Source: Sphaerolaimus hirsutus
Taxonomy: Eukaryota; Nematoda; Chromadorea; Monhysterida; Sphaerolaimidae
Direction: 5' to 3'
DNA: 64,000 bases
Assembly: GCA_964036195.1 (NCBI GenBank)
Contig: OZ038459.1
Span: 20,085,206 to 20,149,205 of the forward strand
The notes under the pieces were generated by a model. It was not told the origin of the DNA and did no database searches. It saw only the letters and a program-made list of their open reading frames with translations. The number at the start of each line of letters is the position of its first letter. The stretch's first letter is position 1. Below are positions 1 to 9,911 of this stretch, in pieces. The translations under genes and the position numbers were made by a program.

Positions 1-95
1 TGAGGAAAAAATACCCCTCTTCGATAACTCCCCATTTTCAATTCGGATTTTCAAATACATTTTCGAACTGAACGGGCGCTGACGCATTCTGGTGT

Positions 96-250
96 CACCA
101 ATCTCAATTCAAATAGTCATCCCCGGGTTAGCGGTTCCCCCGCTTATCGGGTTCCCCGTGTTAACGGGTGGAATTCTGCAAAACGGGGACACGTGAGAAC
201 AAAATTCCCCCGATTGTAGGTTTTCTCGCATTCCCGGGTTACCGGGTGGA
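96..250. repeat. Foldback repeat built on the word CCCGGGTTAACGGGT
   Basis: The stretch alternates CCCGGGTTA, CTTATCGGGTTCCCC and GTTAACGGGTGG. A second small copy at 588-674 has CCCCGGTTATCGGG facing its inverse CCCGATAACCCGGGG. Both are short inverted-word repeats, probably non-autonomous elements. No coding potential is seen in bases 1-839 outside these and the neighbouring TACCGTA element. Confidence 0.5.
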
Positions 251-278
251 CTTTTAGAAAGACGCCTGCATTTTTATA

Positions 279-396
279 TACCGTATTTTTTCGAAATACC
301 CCCCCTCGAAATACCCCCGCACCCTCGTTTCACCCCCCTCAAAAATCTCACTCTGAAAAATTAAACCCCCTAGGGATATTTCGAGGAAATACGGTA
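279..396. mobile_element. Small TACCGTA-ended TIR element (TCGAAATACCCC word)
   Basis: It begins TACCGTATTTTTTCGAAATA and ends TATTTCGAGGAAATACGGTA. The inside repeats TCGAAATACCCCC. It is non-coding and MITE-like. A related 108-bp copy lies at 678-785 (TACTGTATTTCCTCG to GGAAATACAGTA). Target TA is suggested by the end bases. Confidence 0.7.
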
Positions 397-839
397 TGAA
401 ACATGGCTCGGTTATAGGGTCTTTTTAAGCAGTAAATGAAAGCATATCGTATAGAATATCAAATTTTCGAATCAAATCAAGTAATTTACTATTTTTTATT
501 ATCTAATATCCAAAATTGTGAAAAATGTGGAATATCGACTAGGTATTTTTCCTATCGGATGTCGATCATTTTTCCTGTTGAATATTGAACATTACATCCC
601 CGGTTATCGGGTTCCTCGCATTATCGGGTGAGTTTTCAAGAATTTCACTCCACCCGATAACCCGGGGATGACGACTGTACTGTATTTCCTCGAAATACCC
701 CCGGGTTGTTTTATTATTTCGCCAGCAAATTTTGAGGCCGGGGGTTAATTTGAGGAAAGCTTACTGTATAGGAGGAAATACAGTAGCTGCAAAAATCATA
801 ACACCCCCAACCCCCCCCCCCCCACCCCAAACCCCCCAG

Positions 840-3800
840 GAAGAAGAAGCGCGCAAAACGGCCGCCCTGCAAGACGGCATGCTGATGCCGAACGGCGAGA
901 TGCGCCGGTCGTCGGACGTCAGCGGCGGCACGTGGCTCCAGCGCGCCGGCAGGAGACTCAGCCGCGTCGCCGGCAGACACTTGAGATTGTCCAGGGGCAA
1001 TTTCCACGTCGGCGCACACACGGCTAGGTGCTTTTTTTTTTTGGGGGGGGGGTCAAGGCCACCATTTCCGCGCTTTGTGGAATTTCTTGTAAAAATGTTT
1101 TACTTTTACTCATGAGTAAATGTCAGTAAAGTACTTTTGTCTTCGGAAAACGTAAAAGTGGGTATTCTTTTGAGGTAAAGTGGGCTCCAATTTTTGCTTA
1201 AAATCACAATTTTTGAACTTTTTCACCATCAAATTCACTAGTTAATGTGTTTTTGCCTATTTTTATGATATTTTGGATATTTTGTCCCTATTTTTAGCTT
1301 TTCTCTCCTTGAGTTTCCTAAATGCTCTGAAAAAGTCCATAAAAAGCCTGTTCGAAATATGATTTCTGTATTCGCGTACTTTCAAAAAGTAATTTTTCGG
1401 GGGGAAACGTAAACGTATTTACGCAGTACTCGAGTATCCGTATTTATCGAATAAATTAAATACATTTTAACAACTACCGTATTACCTCGAATTAACACCC
1501 CTTGAATTAACCCCCCCCCCCCTCGAAATAGCCCCCTAAAATTCGGCTGCGGAAATAATCAACCCCTCCTCTCGAAATACCCCCCTAAAATTGAGTGTAA
1601 AGGGAACGTACAAGACAAATAACAGTTTGTGATCTGCACAATGCAAAACACACGTTAAAACTGATGATTAAGTGAAGTTAGGGAAGGGTTTTTGTGTATA
1701 TACAGTTATTTATGCCTATAAACACGTATACATCTATTTATGTAATTGTTTGATTTTTCTACTTCCGAGTATGGGGAACTTCCGAAAATTTCTGGCGAAA
1801 TAATAGATCCCCCTCGAATACCCCCTCTCGAATTATCCCCCCTCAAATTTTGCTGGCGAAATAATAAACCCCCTGGGGGTATTTCGAGGTAATACGGTAT
1901 GTCAAACTGTACAATGGAGATATCCAAGGTCTACAGTGTTGCATTGTCATGTTTATCATATTTTCAAATTTTCACATGTGTTTATGATATTGAATTAATG
2001 TTTTAATATTCGTGTTTATAACACTTTTTTAATTTAAAAACCTATTCCCAACGGTTTTTTTAAATAGTTCCATATTTTTTTATACATATTTTTACATATT
2101 GAAGCTTTGAAACCTGTTTTTTCATCGACAAACACCCCGCCACTCAATCTAGCCACACTTAATCCCTTTCCCAGCTCCGGCCACGAGGGCGGGTCGGGCG
2201 CCAGTTCCCCAGCGCACGATTCCGAACAACCCCCCGCCGACGCGCAGCCAGAAGAGCCGCCCGAAGAGAAACGCATGAACGTTCACGATATTACCAAGTT
2301 CGTGGGGGAGTTGTTTCTGGGGTTGTGGTATTTTTGTGGTGGGGATTTTAATGGAGCCGGTGGAAGCGAATCCATGGGGCCACTCAGTGGCGTAGCCAGG
2401 ATTTTTGAGCGGGGGGGGCGGATTGTTTACGGAGCCCGGCGAACGGGGGGGGCGGCGCCCCCCCCCCCCCCCTAAAATTTGACCCCTATAGTAGGGAATT
2501 GGCGCCATGGCGCTGGCGCCATTCGTAGGCGCCACGCCATGGTGTTGGCGCCATTCGTAGGCGCCGCAATATGGCGCCATTGGCGTCACATACCGCTGTA
2601 AATGTATGTAATTTACATACATATACAGCGACATGGACACAATTGAGTGCATTTTAACCCAGCTTGAGGCAATCGCAACCTGTGAAGTAAAAATGGCTGT
2701 AATGTGAAGCAAAAATGCGCGCTTGCGCGCAAAATTTTTGAAAATTGACCCCGAAATCGTTGCAGGAGAACACATTTCCTTACATTTCCATGTCTCACCC
2801 CGGAAGGGGGGGGGCGGCCGCCCCCCCCGCCCCCCCCCCCCTGGCTACGCCACTGGGGCCACTGCCAGACCCTGCAAATTACCCTGTCAAATGTCGTGCA
2901 AAGTGGGAAAAGATATTTATGTAAAATGTCAAACGTCCAGTAAATGAAAAATTGACATTTTCCGGGACATTTGACACTTTACATGACATTTTGCGGTTTT
3001 CCGGTAATTTTACAGGGTCTGGGAGCCATTGCATAAATCGGGGGTGGCATTTTAAGGTGTGGGGGTTCATCAGAATTTCATGTCGTTCGGGGTTTGAGGT
3101 TTCGGTTTGGGGTTGGGGCTACGACTAACAGTTTCTGTTTCCTCGAATAATCCCGATTAAGAGAATGAAAAGCCACATTTTTATTTTATCCCCGATCATA
3201 TTCCTTTCAGCATCAGTGAATTTGGCCCATCATTTTATCATGTAACTTCATTCATCGAAATACGGTACGCAACCAGTCTCTGCAAAAAAAACCCGCTCAA
3301 ACCACCCCACAAAACCCCCCAAAAAGGTTCGCCTTTCCCACGTTGGACGAGCTCCAAGAGCGCGAGGAAAAGTTGAAAGAGGAACGTGCCCAACTAAATG
3401 ATCAGCTCAGCGATATTGGACAGGCAATAGAGACTCTCAGATCTGATCAGAAGAAACTCAGGTCGGAGCAGAATACTACTAGAAGGTTTGTGGGCACTGG
3501 GGTGGTGGTTTATTTTACCGTATTTGCTCGAATAATTCCCCCGGGGAATTATTTTATCGTCGGACCTTTTTGTGGGGGAACTATTCGAGGGGGATTATTT
3601 TAAGGGTATTATCACTATCATATGCCCCTTAGATACTATGCCACTATCATTTAGAATTACTTTTCCCCCACTCCTCTTACAGGGGGGAATTGTTCAAGAG
3701 TGGAATTTTTAAGGGGGAATTATTCAAGCAAATACAGTAAATAGGTATATGAGTTTTCATTCTGTGGACCCTCCAGTCCCGCACTCAAATGTGATGTAAA

Positions 3801-6800
3801 ATGTAAAATTCCCACCAAAAACAAGAGAAAAAAGTACTGAGGATTTGACATTTTAGATGGCATTTTGTTGAGTGCCGTACTGGCACCAGATTGGTGTTGT
3901 GGTTTTCGAGAAGTTATGTATTGAATGTAGCTATGTGACTGGGAGATAAATTTGTTGACATTGACATCCAATTTGTACTGACGCCTAACTTTTGTCAATT
4001 TTATCGATACCTATTTGACACTTGTCTTGTCACCTGAAATTTCGTGGTATTTGAGACTTTTCCCGATTTCTAGCGCCATTTGTCTTCAACAGTTACAATT
4101 TACCTAATTTCACATCCATCCAATCCACCACCATTTCCACCCAGTTCCCTCGACGCCCTATTACCCGAATACAACAGCAAAATACAGCAAAAAGAACGTC
4201 TTGAAACTCAGTTGAATTCTTTGCAACTAGAACTGCAGGAACTCACGCCGACAACTGAAAAATTGGGCAGGAAAAAATTGGAGTTGGAAAACAGTTTGCA
4301 GGCAGTGAACACGAAATTGGATGCTGTCCAACTTTCCGTGGCTGAGTCGAAAGTTAGAAAGTTTTAAGTTATATTTGATGGGACAAGGTTTTTGATGATT
4401 GCGTTTTCTACTCGTTTCGTATGTTTTACCAGTGGTTGCTACAAATCGCAACTACAGTAATTGCCTGAATATGCCACGTCCTTAAATAAGTCCCAATACC
4501 ACGTCCCAATAAACCCCCGTTCACCTCAGTAGGCACCCCAACAACATTTTTAGAAAAATATATGTGCCGTAAATATAAACAGCACCATCCCATTTCGCGA
4601 ACGCAGCGTCCCTAGCATTCCAAAAATCTTAAGAGATTAATTTGAAAATATAATAAAATATTTAGAACAATTTCCACTTATATATGATATTTTTATTTTT
4701 CAGGGTTTTTTTTACAGAGCTATTTTATTGTTTTTTCTTTTTGCAAAATTTGAAGAAAAAAACATAAATGTTTTTAAATATTTCCATTGTATTTTCCGGA
4801 TTTCCCATGAAGATCTGATTATATTCGTTCTAAAATTTCCCTAACATTCAATCACATCACATTCACCTCCCAAACACCTCTCACATCTCCCCCCCCCCAG
4901 GCTCGCCAAAAAGACATCCGTTCGCACCTGCGCACGATCACGGGCGACTTGGTCCGCACCAGGCCGAGCTTGGCTGAGCTGCGCGAGCGGGAAGAACGCC
5001 TCGAGAGGGATCAGAAACACGCTGTTACGCAGGTCGCCGACCAGAAAGGGGAAGTCGACTATAGGATACTCACGTTGAAGATTATGCACCTGCAGGCGGA
5101 GAGGATAGCTACTTTTAAGGTTGGAGGGGTGGTTAGGTTTGGCAGGGTGATTACTTTTCAGTTGTCACTTTTTAAGGTGACAAAAATGTGAAATAATTGT
5201 CAACTGGAAAGTTATAAAACTGGAAAGTAATCACTTTTTACTGCCCTGCCCGCTGGACATGTACGACCCCGATATTTACATGTCGAGCGGGTCTACATGT
5301 TGAGCGTGTTTACATGTCTCGGGAGCCCACGTCGTTGGAGGGCCACAGGCGAAAGTCCTGCGACTTGTAAAATGTCATGTGAAGTGTAAAATGTCATGCA
5401 AAGTGAGATGTATGTCATATAATGTAAAGTGAGAAATTCCCGTTAATTCATTTTTTATAAATATTCTGTTTTTTCAACTGGGAATTTTATATTTTATGGA
5501 CACTTGAGAGACATTTTGCATTGTCGCCCCTAGGAAGTCTTTTACCCCCTTCAAAAAAAACCCACCCAACCCCTCAACCTCAAACCCCTTACCTCCCCCT
5601 ACCCACCCAACCCCTCAACCTCAAACCCCCTACCTCCCCCTACCCACCCAACCCCTCAACCTCAAACCCCCTACCTCCCCCTACCCACCCAACCCCTCAA
5701 CCTCAAACCCCCTACCTCCCCCTACCCACCCACCCTACCCCCCAAGGCGATGCTCCTAACCGAAAAAAACGGCGCGGGAGGCGCCGACGGCGACATGCAG
5801 GACCCGTCTGACGACGACGACGACGACGATGATGACGATGAAGAGGAAAAGAAACCTACCCCTCCCCCGCCAAAGTCGCCCACTCCTGAGAAGAGCCCTA
5901 CTCCTGAGCCTGAGCCTGAGCCTAGTGATAAGGAGGAGGAGAAAGGCACTGATAGGTTGAGTGTGGCCGAGCAGCCGGGTGAGTGCTTGCCAAGGGATTT
6001 ATTTGGCTCTTTTTTAATTGTTCTAAGCTTTCTTAACTAGCATTTTTGTTGCGATTTTTGGTTGATTTGAGTTTGAGTGTCTGAGTGTTTTATGTCTTGC
6101 CTGTCAGCTTTTGCATTACAGAAATTCACCGTAGAGCTGACGCTGCACATCCACAATGAGCAGTAAAACCGGAAAAAAAATTTATATTGCCTTGTAATGA
6201 CGCAGTCATTTTGCTGGCGCTTAGACATACCTAAATACCTAATGACAAGCGCTGTTAATTTGATAGCCTCCTTATTTTATCTCCGTATTTCTTCGATTTT
6301 ATTGACTGTTCATTTACATTGGCTTGCTCGTTTACTTTGCCGGGTCTGTGGGGCATCCGAAAAATACATTGCCGTGTTCAAATACATTGGCGTATGAAAA
6401 TATCGATGTATAATTATCCCATTTATCCTTTTATGTTTGCCACATTAGAAGTCTGACAACTCCTCCGCTGTGACAATTTACCTAATTTTTGATGAATGTA
6501 ACGAGTTTACATTAAACATTTCACATTCATATTAACTCAACAAATGCACATGAAAAATAGACTCTGGAATATACAATGCCATGCTCATTCACTTTGCCAT
6601 GCTCATTTACATTGACCCCCCAAAAAGCTTACGAAACAATACATTGACGGTCAATAAAATCGAAGAAATACGGTATTTATTAGGACGGTGTAGCATTCCG
6701 CACCTAAACCCATTCCGCATTTTATGTTACCCATCCCGCACCTGTGCCCATCCCGCACCTATGGGATGGACCAGGATGCAGGATGGGCCGAAATGCGGAA

Positions 6801-9472
6801 TGGGTATAGATGCGGGATGGGCTGGGGATTAAGTGATTTGCGACCTGCATTGCGGGGGGGGGGGGGTAGGTGCGGAATGGGCCGCAGAACGGCGCGGTGC
6901 GGCAAAGTCAAAGGGCACACAACAATAGAACAGGCATGTAACAATGTGTTGCCTTATGTTTTGACGCCAACCCAGCACACTCATTATAATCTACCCCCCC
7001 CCCCCAACGTGTTGCGTGTCAATGTTATCAATTAAAAGATAACCGACATGCTTATTTACATGACATTACATGACAATTGCCACGCGTTTCGCGGTTGGCA
7101 ATTACATGATAATCCGCGCACATGTTGCCGTTATCTTTTAATTGATCAGTGCCAACTGCAAAATGCATGTGCATTTTTTTGTCATTTATCTTTGGTATTT
7201 TGCATGATTTGGAAAATTTTCTCTGTGAATCGGTAAAATAAATTTTTTCATCACAGGGAATAGGTAATTTTTTCCCACGCTAGTTTGTTGTTCTGCCGCC
7301 ATTGTTGCTCTGAAAAATGACGGAACAGCGAATTAGTGTTGGGTTGCACGACCCGGAACCGGCTTGGTTCCAGGTTCCAGTATGAAACGCTACTTTGACA
7401 AAGTTTTCTTTGTTAAGCATTCCATACTGGAACCTGGAACTAACCCGGTTCCGGGTGCCGGCTCATGCAACCCAACACTAGTTCGTTGTTCCGCCACCAT
7501 TGTGGCTCTGAACAATGACGGAACAACGAACTAGCGTTAAGTTGCATGACCCGGTAGACCCAAGGACGTATCCAGGGGCCCCCTTCCTGGGGTGAGACCT
7601 GAAAAACCTGGGAAAATTTGTTTTTCAGTGAGAAAAAGTCTGATGAAGTTAGTCTGTATGCGCCAATTAATCTCCAACACTATCTTAATAAAAATCAAAA
7701 ATAATATATTGATAGATAATGTCAATCAAAAGTTATGAATTTCCAAAAAACAGCCCAAAAAACGATGACTTTTGACTTTGATCAATTTTTTCTAGTAGGA
7801 AGATGACATTTGCGGATATATGCATGCATGGAAATGTTAAGTTTCTATATATGTAGATTCCAAATCCACCAATAAAAATTTTTTTTGTCACTAAGTAGTA
7901 AGGGCATGTTTGGTTCTTAGGCAAAGCTAGTCTTAATTGATAACATCGACATGAAACACGCCGCGACTGTCTGTTGGGGGGGGGGGGGGTTACATTATAA
8001 TGAGTGTGCTGGGTTGGCGTCATAACATAAGGCAACACATTGTTATATGTCTGTCCTATTGTTGTGCCCTTTGACTTTGCCGCACCGCGCCGTTCTGCAG
8101 CCCATTCCGCACCTACCCCCCCCCCCCGCAATGCGGGTCGCAAATCACTTAATCCCCAGCCCATCCCGCATCTATACCCATCCCGCATTTCGGCCAATCC
8201 CGCATCCTGGCCCATCTTGCACCCAGCATCAGCTAGGTGCGGGATGGGCACAGGTGCGGGATGGGTTACATAAATGCGTGATGGGCTCAGGTGCGGAATG
8301 GGTTTAGGTGCGGAATAGGCCCTGGCCATTTATTAGTGCCACTGCTTCATTCAACGCTACAGTATGTCTCCATTCAAAACGAATTCCGCTCTGTTTAAAA
8401 TTACCAAACCAATTGTGTCGGGGTCAAGCCTATTACGCATTTAAACCCGCCACGCATTTAGACCCGGCACGCATGTAATAATACCCGGCACACATGTAGA
8501 CCACTTTTCATGGCACGCATGTTTTTTCATATCAAAAATTCATGTTCACTTCCACGATGATTTAGATTGTGTTCTGAGCAAGAACATACAGTCCGTGCAA
8601 ACAAAATTGAAAATGATCAATGAAATGAGATTCACACACCAAATATAACAAATTAATTACTTTTAATTTTGCAAATTACTGACTTTCACGTTTTTCCAAA
8701 TGTCTACAGTAGTTTTATTACCACAGAAAGCATAAGTGTGCACAAGAGTTGTTAAGAGTACTGAACTTTTTTCAAAGTATGTGTAAGCATAAAGTACAAC
8801 TGTGATGTGCACTCGCTATCAACTTTTATGGCTTTTACTTCGCCTACTGAAGGGTCTACATGCGTGGCGGGTATAATTAGATGCGTGCCGAGTCTACATA
8901 CGTTACGTGTTTACATGCATAAAGGCTCAGGGTCATTGTCTCGCACTTCACCACCCGCACTGACGCTTTGGGCCGCACGCAGCACCTCAACCGTTCTCAA
9001 ACCCACGCACTTAGGTCGCGCCCGTCGACCTTCAGGTGGATCGGCGGGCGGCCGCGGCGGCAGTTCGTCGCCGCGCGGCGGCCGCGGCGCCGCCGGCCCC
9101 CCGTCGCGCCGCCCGTCCACAGCGTCGAGTCGCGGCGCCGCCGGCGCGGCCAGGTGCCAGCCCCGCACCCTGTAAAGTGCCCTGGAAAATGTCAAGTGTC
9201 ACGCAAAGTGTCAAAAGTCAGGGAAAATGCCCTGAAAAATGGCAACTCGGTTGCCATTTTGCAGGGCATTTTACATGACTTTTGACACTTTGCTTGACAT
9301 TTGACGCTTTACTCGGTATTTTACAGGGTCCGGGACTGCCCCCAGGGGTGCGGCGAGGGGCGCCCCAGCTGCCGCGGGCAGGGGGGCTCCAGCTGCGGGC
9401 AGAGGGGCCCCCGCGAGGGGTGCAGCCAGGGGCAGAGGAGTACCCCCCAAAGTGCGCGCTTTGAGTGCCTGA
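840..9472 (+). CDS. 3' part of a coiled-coil, acidic and RG-rich protein gene (8 exons visible)
   Basis: Family not recognised; the 5' end lies left of the window or was not found. Exons that join without a frame break: 840-1027, 2175-2297, 3327-3485, 4145-4352, 4901-5119, 5747-5978, 9015-9153 (or from 9036), 9346-9472. All use GT-AG with C-rich acceptor tracts. About 455 residues are seen. Order: Arg-rich stretch, Ser/Pro/Glu linker, then three exons of heptad-rich coiled coil (DELQEREEKLKEER; LPEYNSKIQQKERLETQL; RQKDIRSHL), a run of about 13 Asp/Glu, SPTPE repeats, and an RG-rich tail (GRGAPAAGRGAPARG). The tail is split by an introner at 9154-9345. Two ends are possible: read-through to TGA at 9470-9472, or splicing at 9451 to 9531 giving a short KRGR end. 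RG tails often bind RNA, but function here is inference only. Confidence 0.7.
1080..1474. mobile_element. TTTTAACAACT-ended repeat with GAAAACGTA words
   Basis: The right end is TTTTAACAACT. Inside are GTACTTTT, GGAAAACGTAAA, ACTCGAGTA and an A/T-rich core (CACCATCAAATTCACTAG). The same family recurs at 35190-35436, 38944-40159, 42620-43330, 50700-51640 and 63648-63728. It is non-coding; the left end is uncertain. Confidence 0.55.
1475..1899. mobile_element. TACCGTA-ended TIR element, 425 bp
   Basis: Ends are TACCGTATTACCTCGAATTA and TATTTCGAGGTAATACGGTA. The inside has repeated CCTCGAAATACCCCC words flanking an A/T-rich core, with the typical AATTTTGCTGGCGAAATAATA block. It lies in intron 1 of the coiled-coil gene. 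Confidence 0.75.
2373..3036. mobile_element. Diverged introner-family foldback element, split by a hAT-like element
   Basis: The left end GGGGCCACTGCCAGACCCTG is interrupted at GGGCCACT by the element at 2385-2855. The remainder (CCTGTCAAATGTCGTGCAAA, then ACATTTGACACTTTACATGA to TTTACAGGGTCTGGGAG) runs to about 3036. It sits inside intron 2, not at an exon junction, and its splice-like ends are degraded. Confidence 0.6.
2385..2855. mobile_element. hAT-like non-autonomous element with 8-bp target duplication
   Basis: TIRs are CAGTGGCGTAGCCAGG and CCTGGCTACGCCACTG. A perfect 8-bp duplication GGGCCACT flanks it (2377-2384 and 2856-2863). The inside has long G and C runs and GGCGCCATGGCGCTGGCGCC words. 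TIR type and 8-bp duplication fit the hAT superfamily. There is no transposase. A sister copy is at 50901-51367. Confidence 0.85.
3516..3739. mobile_element. TACCGTA-ended TIR element (AATTATTCAAG word)
   Basis: Runs from TACCGTATTTGCTCGAATAA to ATTCAAGCAAATACAGTA. GGGGGAATTATTC-type words repeat inside, with the TTATTTTATCGTCGGA block seen across the superfamily. It lies in intron 3 of the coiled-coil gene. Confidence 0.7.
4353..4900 (+). other. Intron 4 of the coiled-coil gene, no clear element
   Basis: A/T-rich intron with a possible decayed repeat at about 4455-4545 (CCACGTCC words). It ends in a 10-base C run before CAG at 4898-4900. Nothing else supported. Confidence 0.5.
5352..5525. 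repeat. Degenerate introner-family-like foldback
   Basis: TGTAAAATGTCATGTGAAGTG at the left and ACACTTGAGAGACATTTTGCA at the right resemble the introner arms. The ends are worn. A similar worn copy lies at 3766-3892 (GTAAAATG and TGACATTTTAGATGGC). Both are within introns. Confidence 0.35.
5561..5735 (+). repeat. 41-bp minisatellite, about 4 copies
   Basis: The block CCCAACCCCTCAACCTC starts at 5565, 5606, 5647 and 5688, a constant 41-bp period with very few changes. The unit has almost no G on this strand. It ends 11 bases before the splice acceptor at 5746, so it forms the pyrimidine/C-rich tract of intron 5. Confidence 0.9.
6282..6676. mobile_element. CCGTATTT-ended TIR element (CATTTACATTG word)
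   Basis: CCGTATTTCTTCGATTTTAT faces ATAAAATCGAAGAAATACGG. The words CATTTACATTG, TTTACTTTGCC and TACATTGCCGTG recur inside. Same end scaffold as the TACCGTATTTCCTCGAAATA family but a different filler word. Confidence 0.75.
6683..8333. repeat. Large inverted repeat with CCCATCCCGCACC words
   Basis: The arm 6683-7037 (CATTCCGCACCTAAACCCAT and so on) recurs inverted at 7930-8333. Each arm repeats CCCATCCCGCACC or its complement, has a C/G run, and ends ATGTTATCAATTAA. The spacer of about 0.9 kb holds another foldback (7336-7483). Apparent ORFs here are translations of the repeat. Confidence 0.75.
7336..7483. repeat. Foldback element between 56-bp direct repeats
   Basis: The palindrome starts AGTGTTGGGTTGCACGACCC and ends with the near complement CATGCAACCCAACACT. 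The core CCAGGTTCCAGTATG faces CATACTGGAACCTGG. It is flanked by two similar 56-bp blocks at 7281-7336 and 7481-7536 (TTGTTGTTC...GACGGAACA), themselves partly palindromic. Confidence 0.7.
8418..8937. mobile_element. TIR element with GGCACGCATG words
   Basis: The left end AAGCCTATTACGCATTTAAAC faces GTTTACATGCATAAAGGCTC. The words ACCCGCCACGCAT, CCCGGCACGCATG and their complement (ACATGCGTGGCGGGT) repeat within about 120 bp of each end, around an A/T-rich core. Non-coding. Confidence 0.6.
9154..9345 (+). mobile_element. Introner-like foldback element forming an intron of the RG-rich gene
   Basis: The 192-bp intron starts GTGCCAGCCCCGCACCCTGT and ends GGGTCCGGGACTGCCCCCAG. Its two halves are near-perfect inverted repeats (CAAGTGTCACGCAAAGTGTC facing its complement; CTCGGTTGCCATTTTGCAGG at the centre). 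Removing it joins GCC-AG to G-GGT in frame (phase 2) between two GC-rich RG-coding exons. The whole intron is the transposon. Confidence 0.85.
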
Positions 9473-9569
9473 AGACGTTTTTCGTGCGATCCACGGTGCT
9501 GACAAAATTTGTGTCTTTTTTCTTTTTCAGAGAGGCAGGTGAGAAAGCTCGGTGCAAGCAGCTAGCCAG

Positions 9570-9784
9570 GTACCAATCCCAGATCCTGTAAAATGCCTTT
9601 TAAAATGTCAAATGTCATGCAAAATGTCAAATGTCATGTAAAATCCCCTGTAAAATGGCAAACGTACGTTCACCATTTTACATAGCATTTTACATGACTT
9701 TTGATAGTTTTTACACGACTTTTGACACTTCCCATGACATTTGACATTTTACAGGGCATTTTACAGCGTCTCGGACGGTTTCAG
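9570..9784 (+). mobile_element. Introner-like element at a short 3' exon
   Basis: GTACCAATCCCAGATCCTGT to GCGTCTCGGACGGTTTCAG, with the arms CAAATGTCATGCAAAATGTC and TGACACTTCCCATGACATTT. It follows a 39-bp candidate exon at 9531-9569 that ends AGCTAGCCAG and is preceded by TTTTTCTTTTTCAG. It probably lies in the 3' untranslated part of the coiled-coil gene. Confidence 0.65.
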
Positions 9785-9911
9785 GGTAAATATCATAGTC
9801 AACCAAACATAGCCCAAGTCAATTGATAATTTTGTGGCGCTTGTTCCAGTGATTATTTATAGATCTGTATTGTGTGTGGTTATTTACTTCCTTTGATATT
9901 GATTGTGTACT

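Noticed and set aside
714-1021. Minus-strand ORFs opposite the exon at 840-1027
   Set aside because: The plus strand has a C-rich acceptor and a GT donor that join in frame to 2175; the minus-strand acceptor would have an A-rich tract.
2149-2775. 208-codon minus-strand ORF
   Set aside because: It runs through the hAT-like element and antisense to exon 2175-2297 of the coiled-coil gene; the plus frame joins exons, the minus does not.
5521-5811. 96-codon Pro/Thr/Leu ORF over the minisatellite
   Set aside because: Repeat translation in an intron; the next exon uses another frame (from 5747).
6724-8329. ORFs up to 198 codons in the CCCATCCCGCACC region
   Set aside because: They follow the inverted repeat and are mirrored on the other strand.
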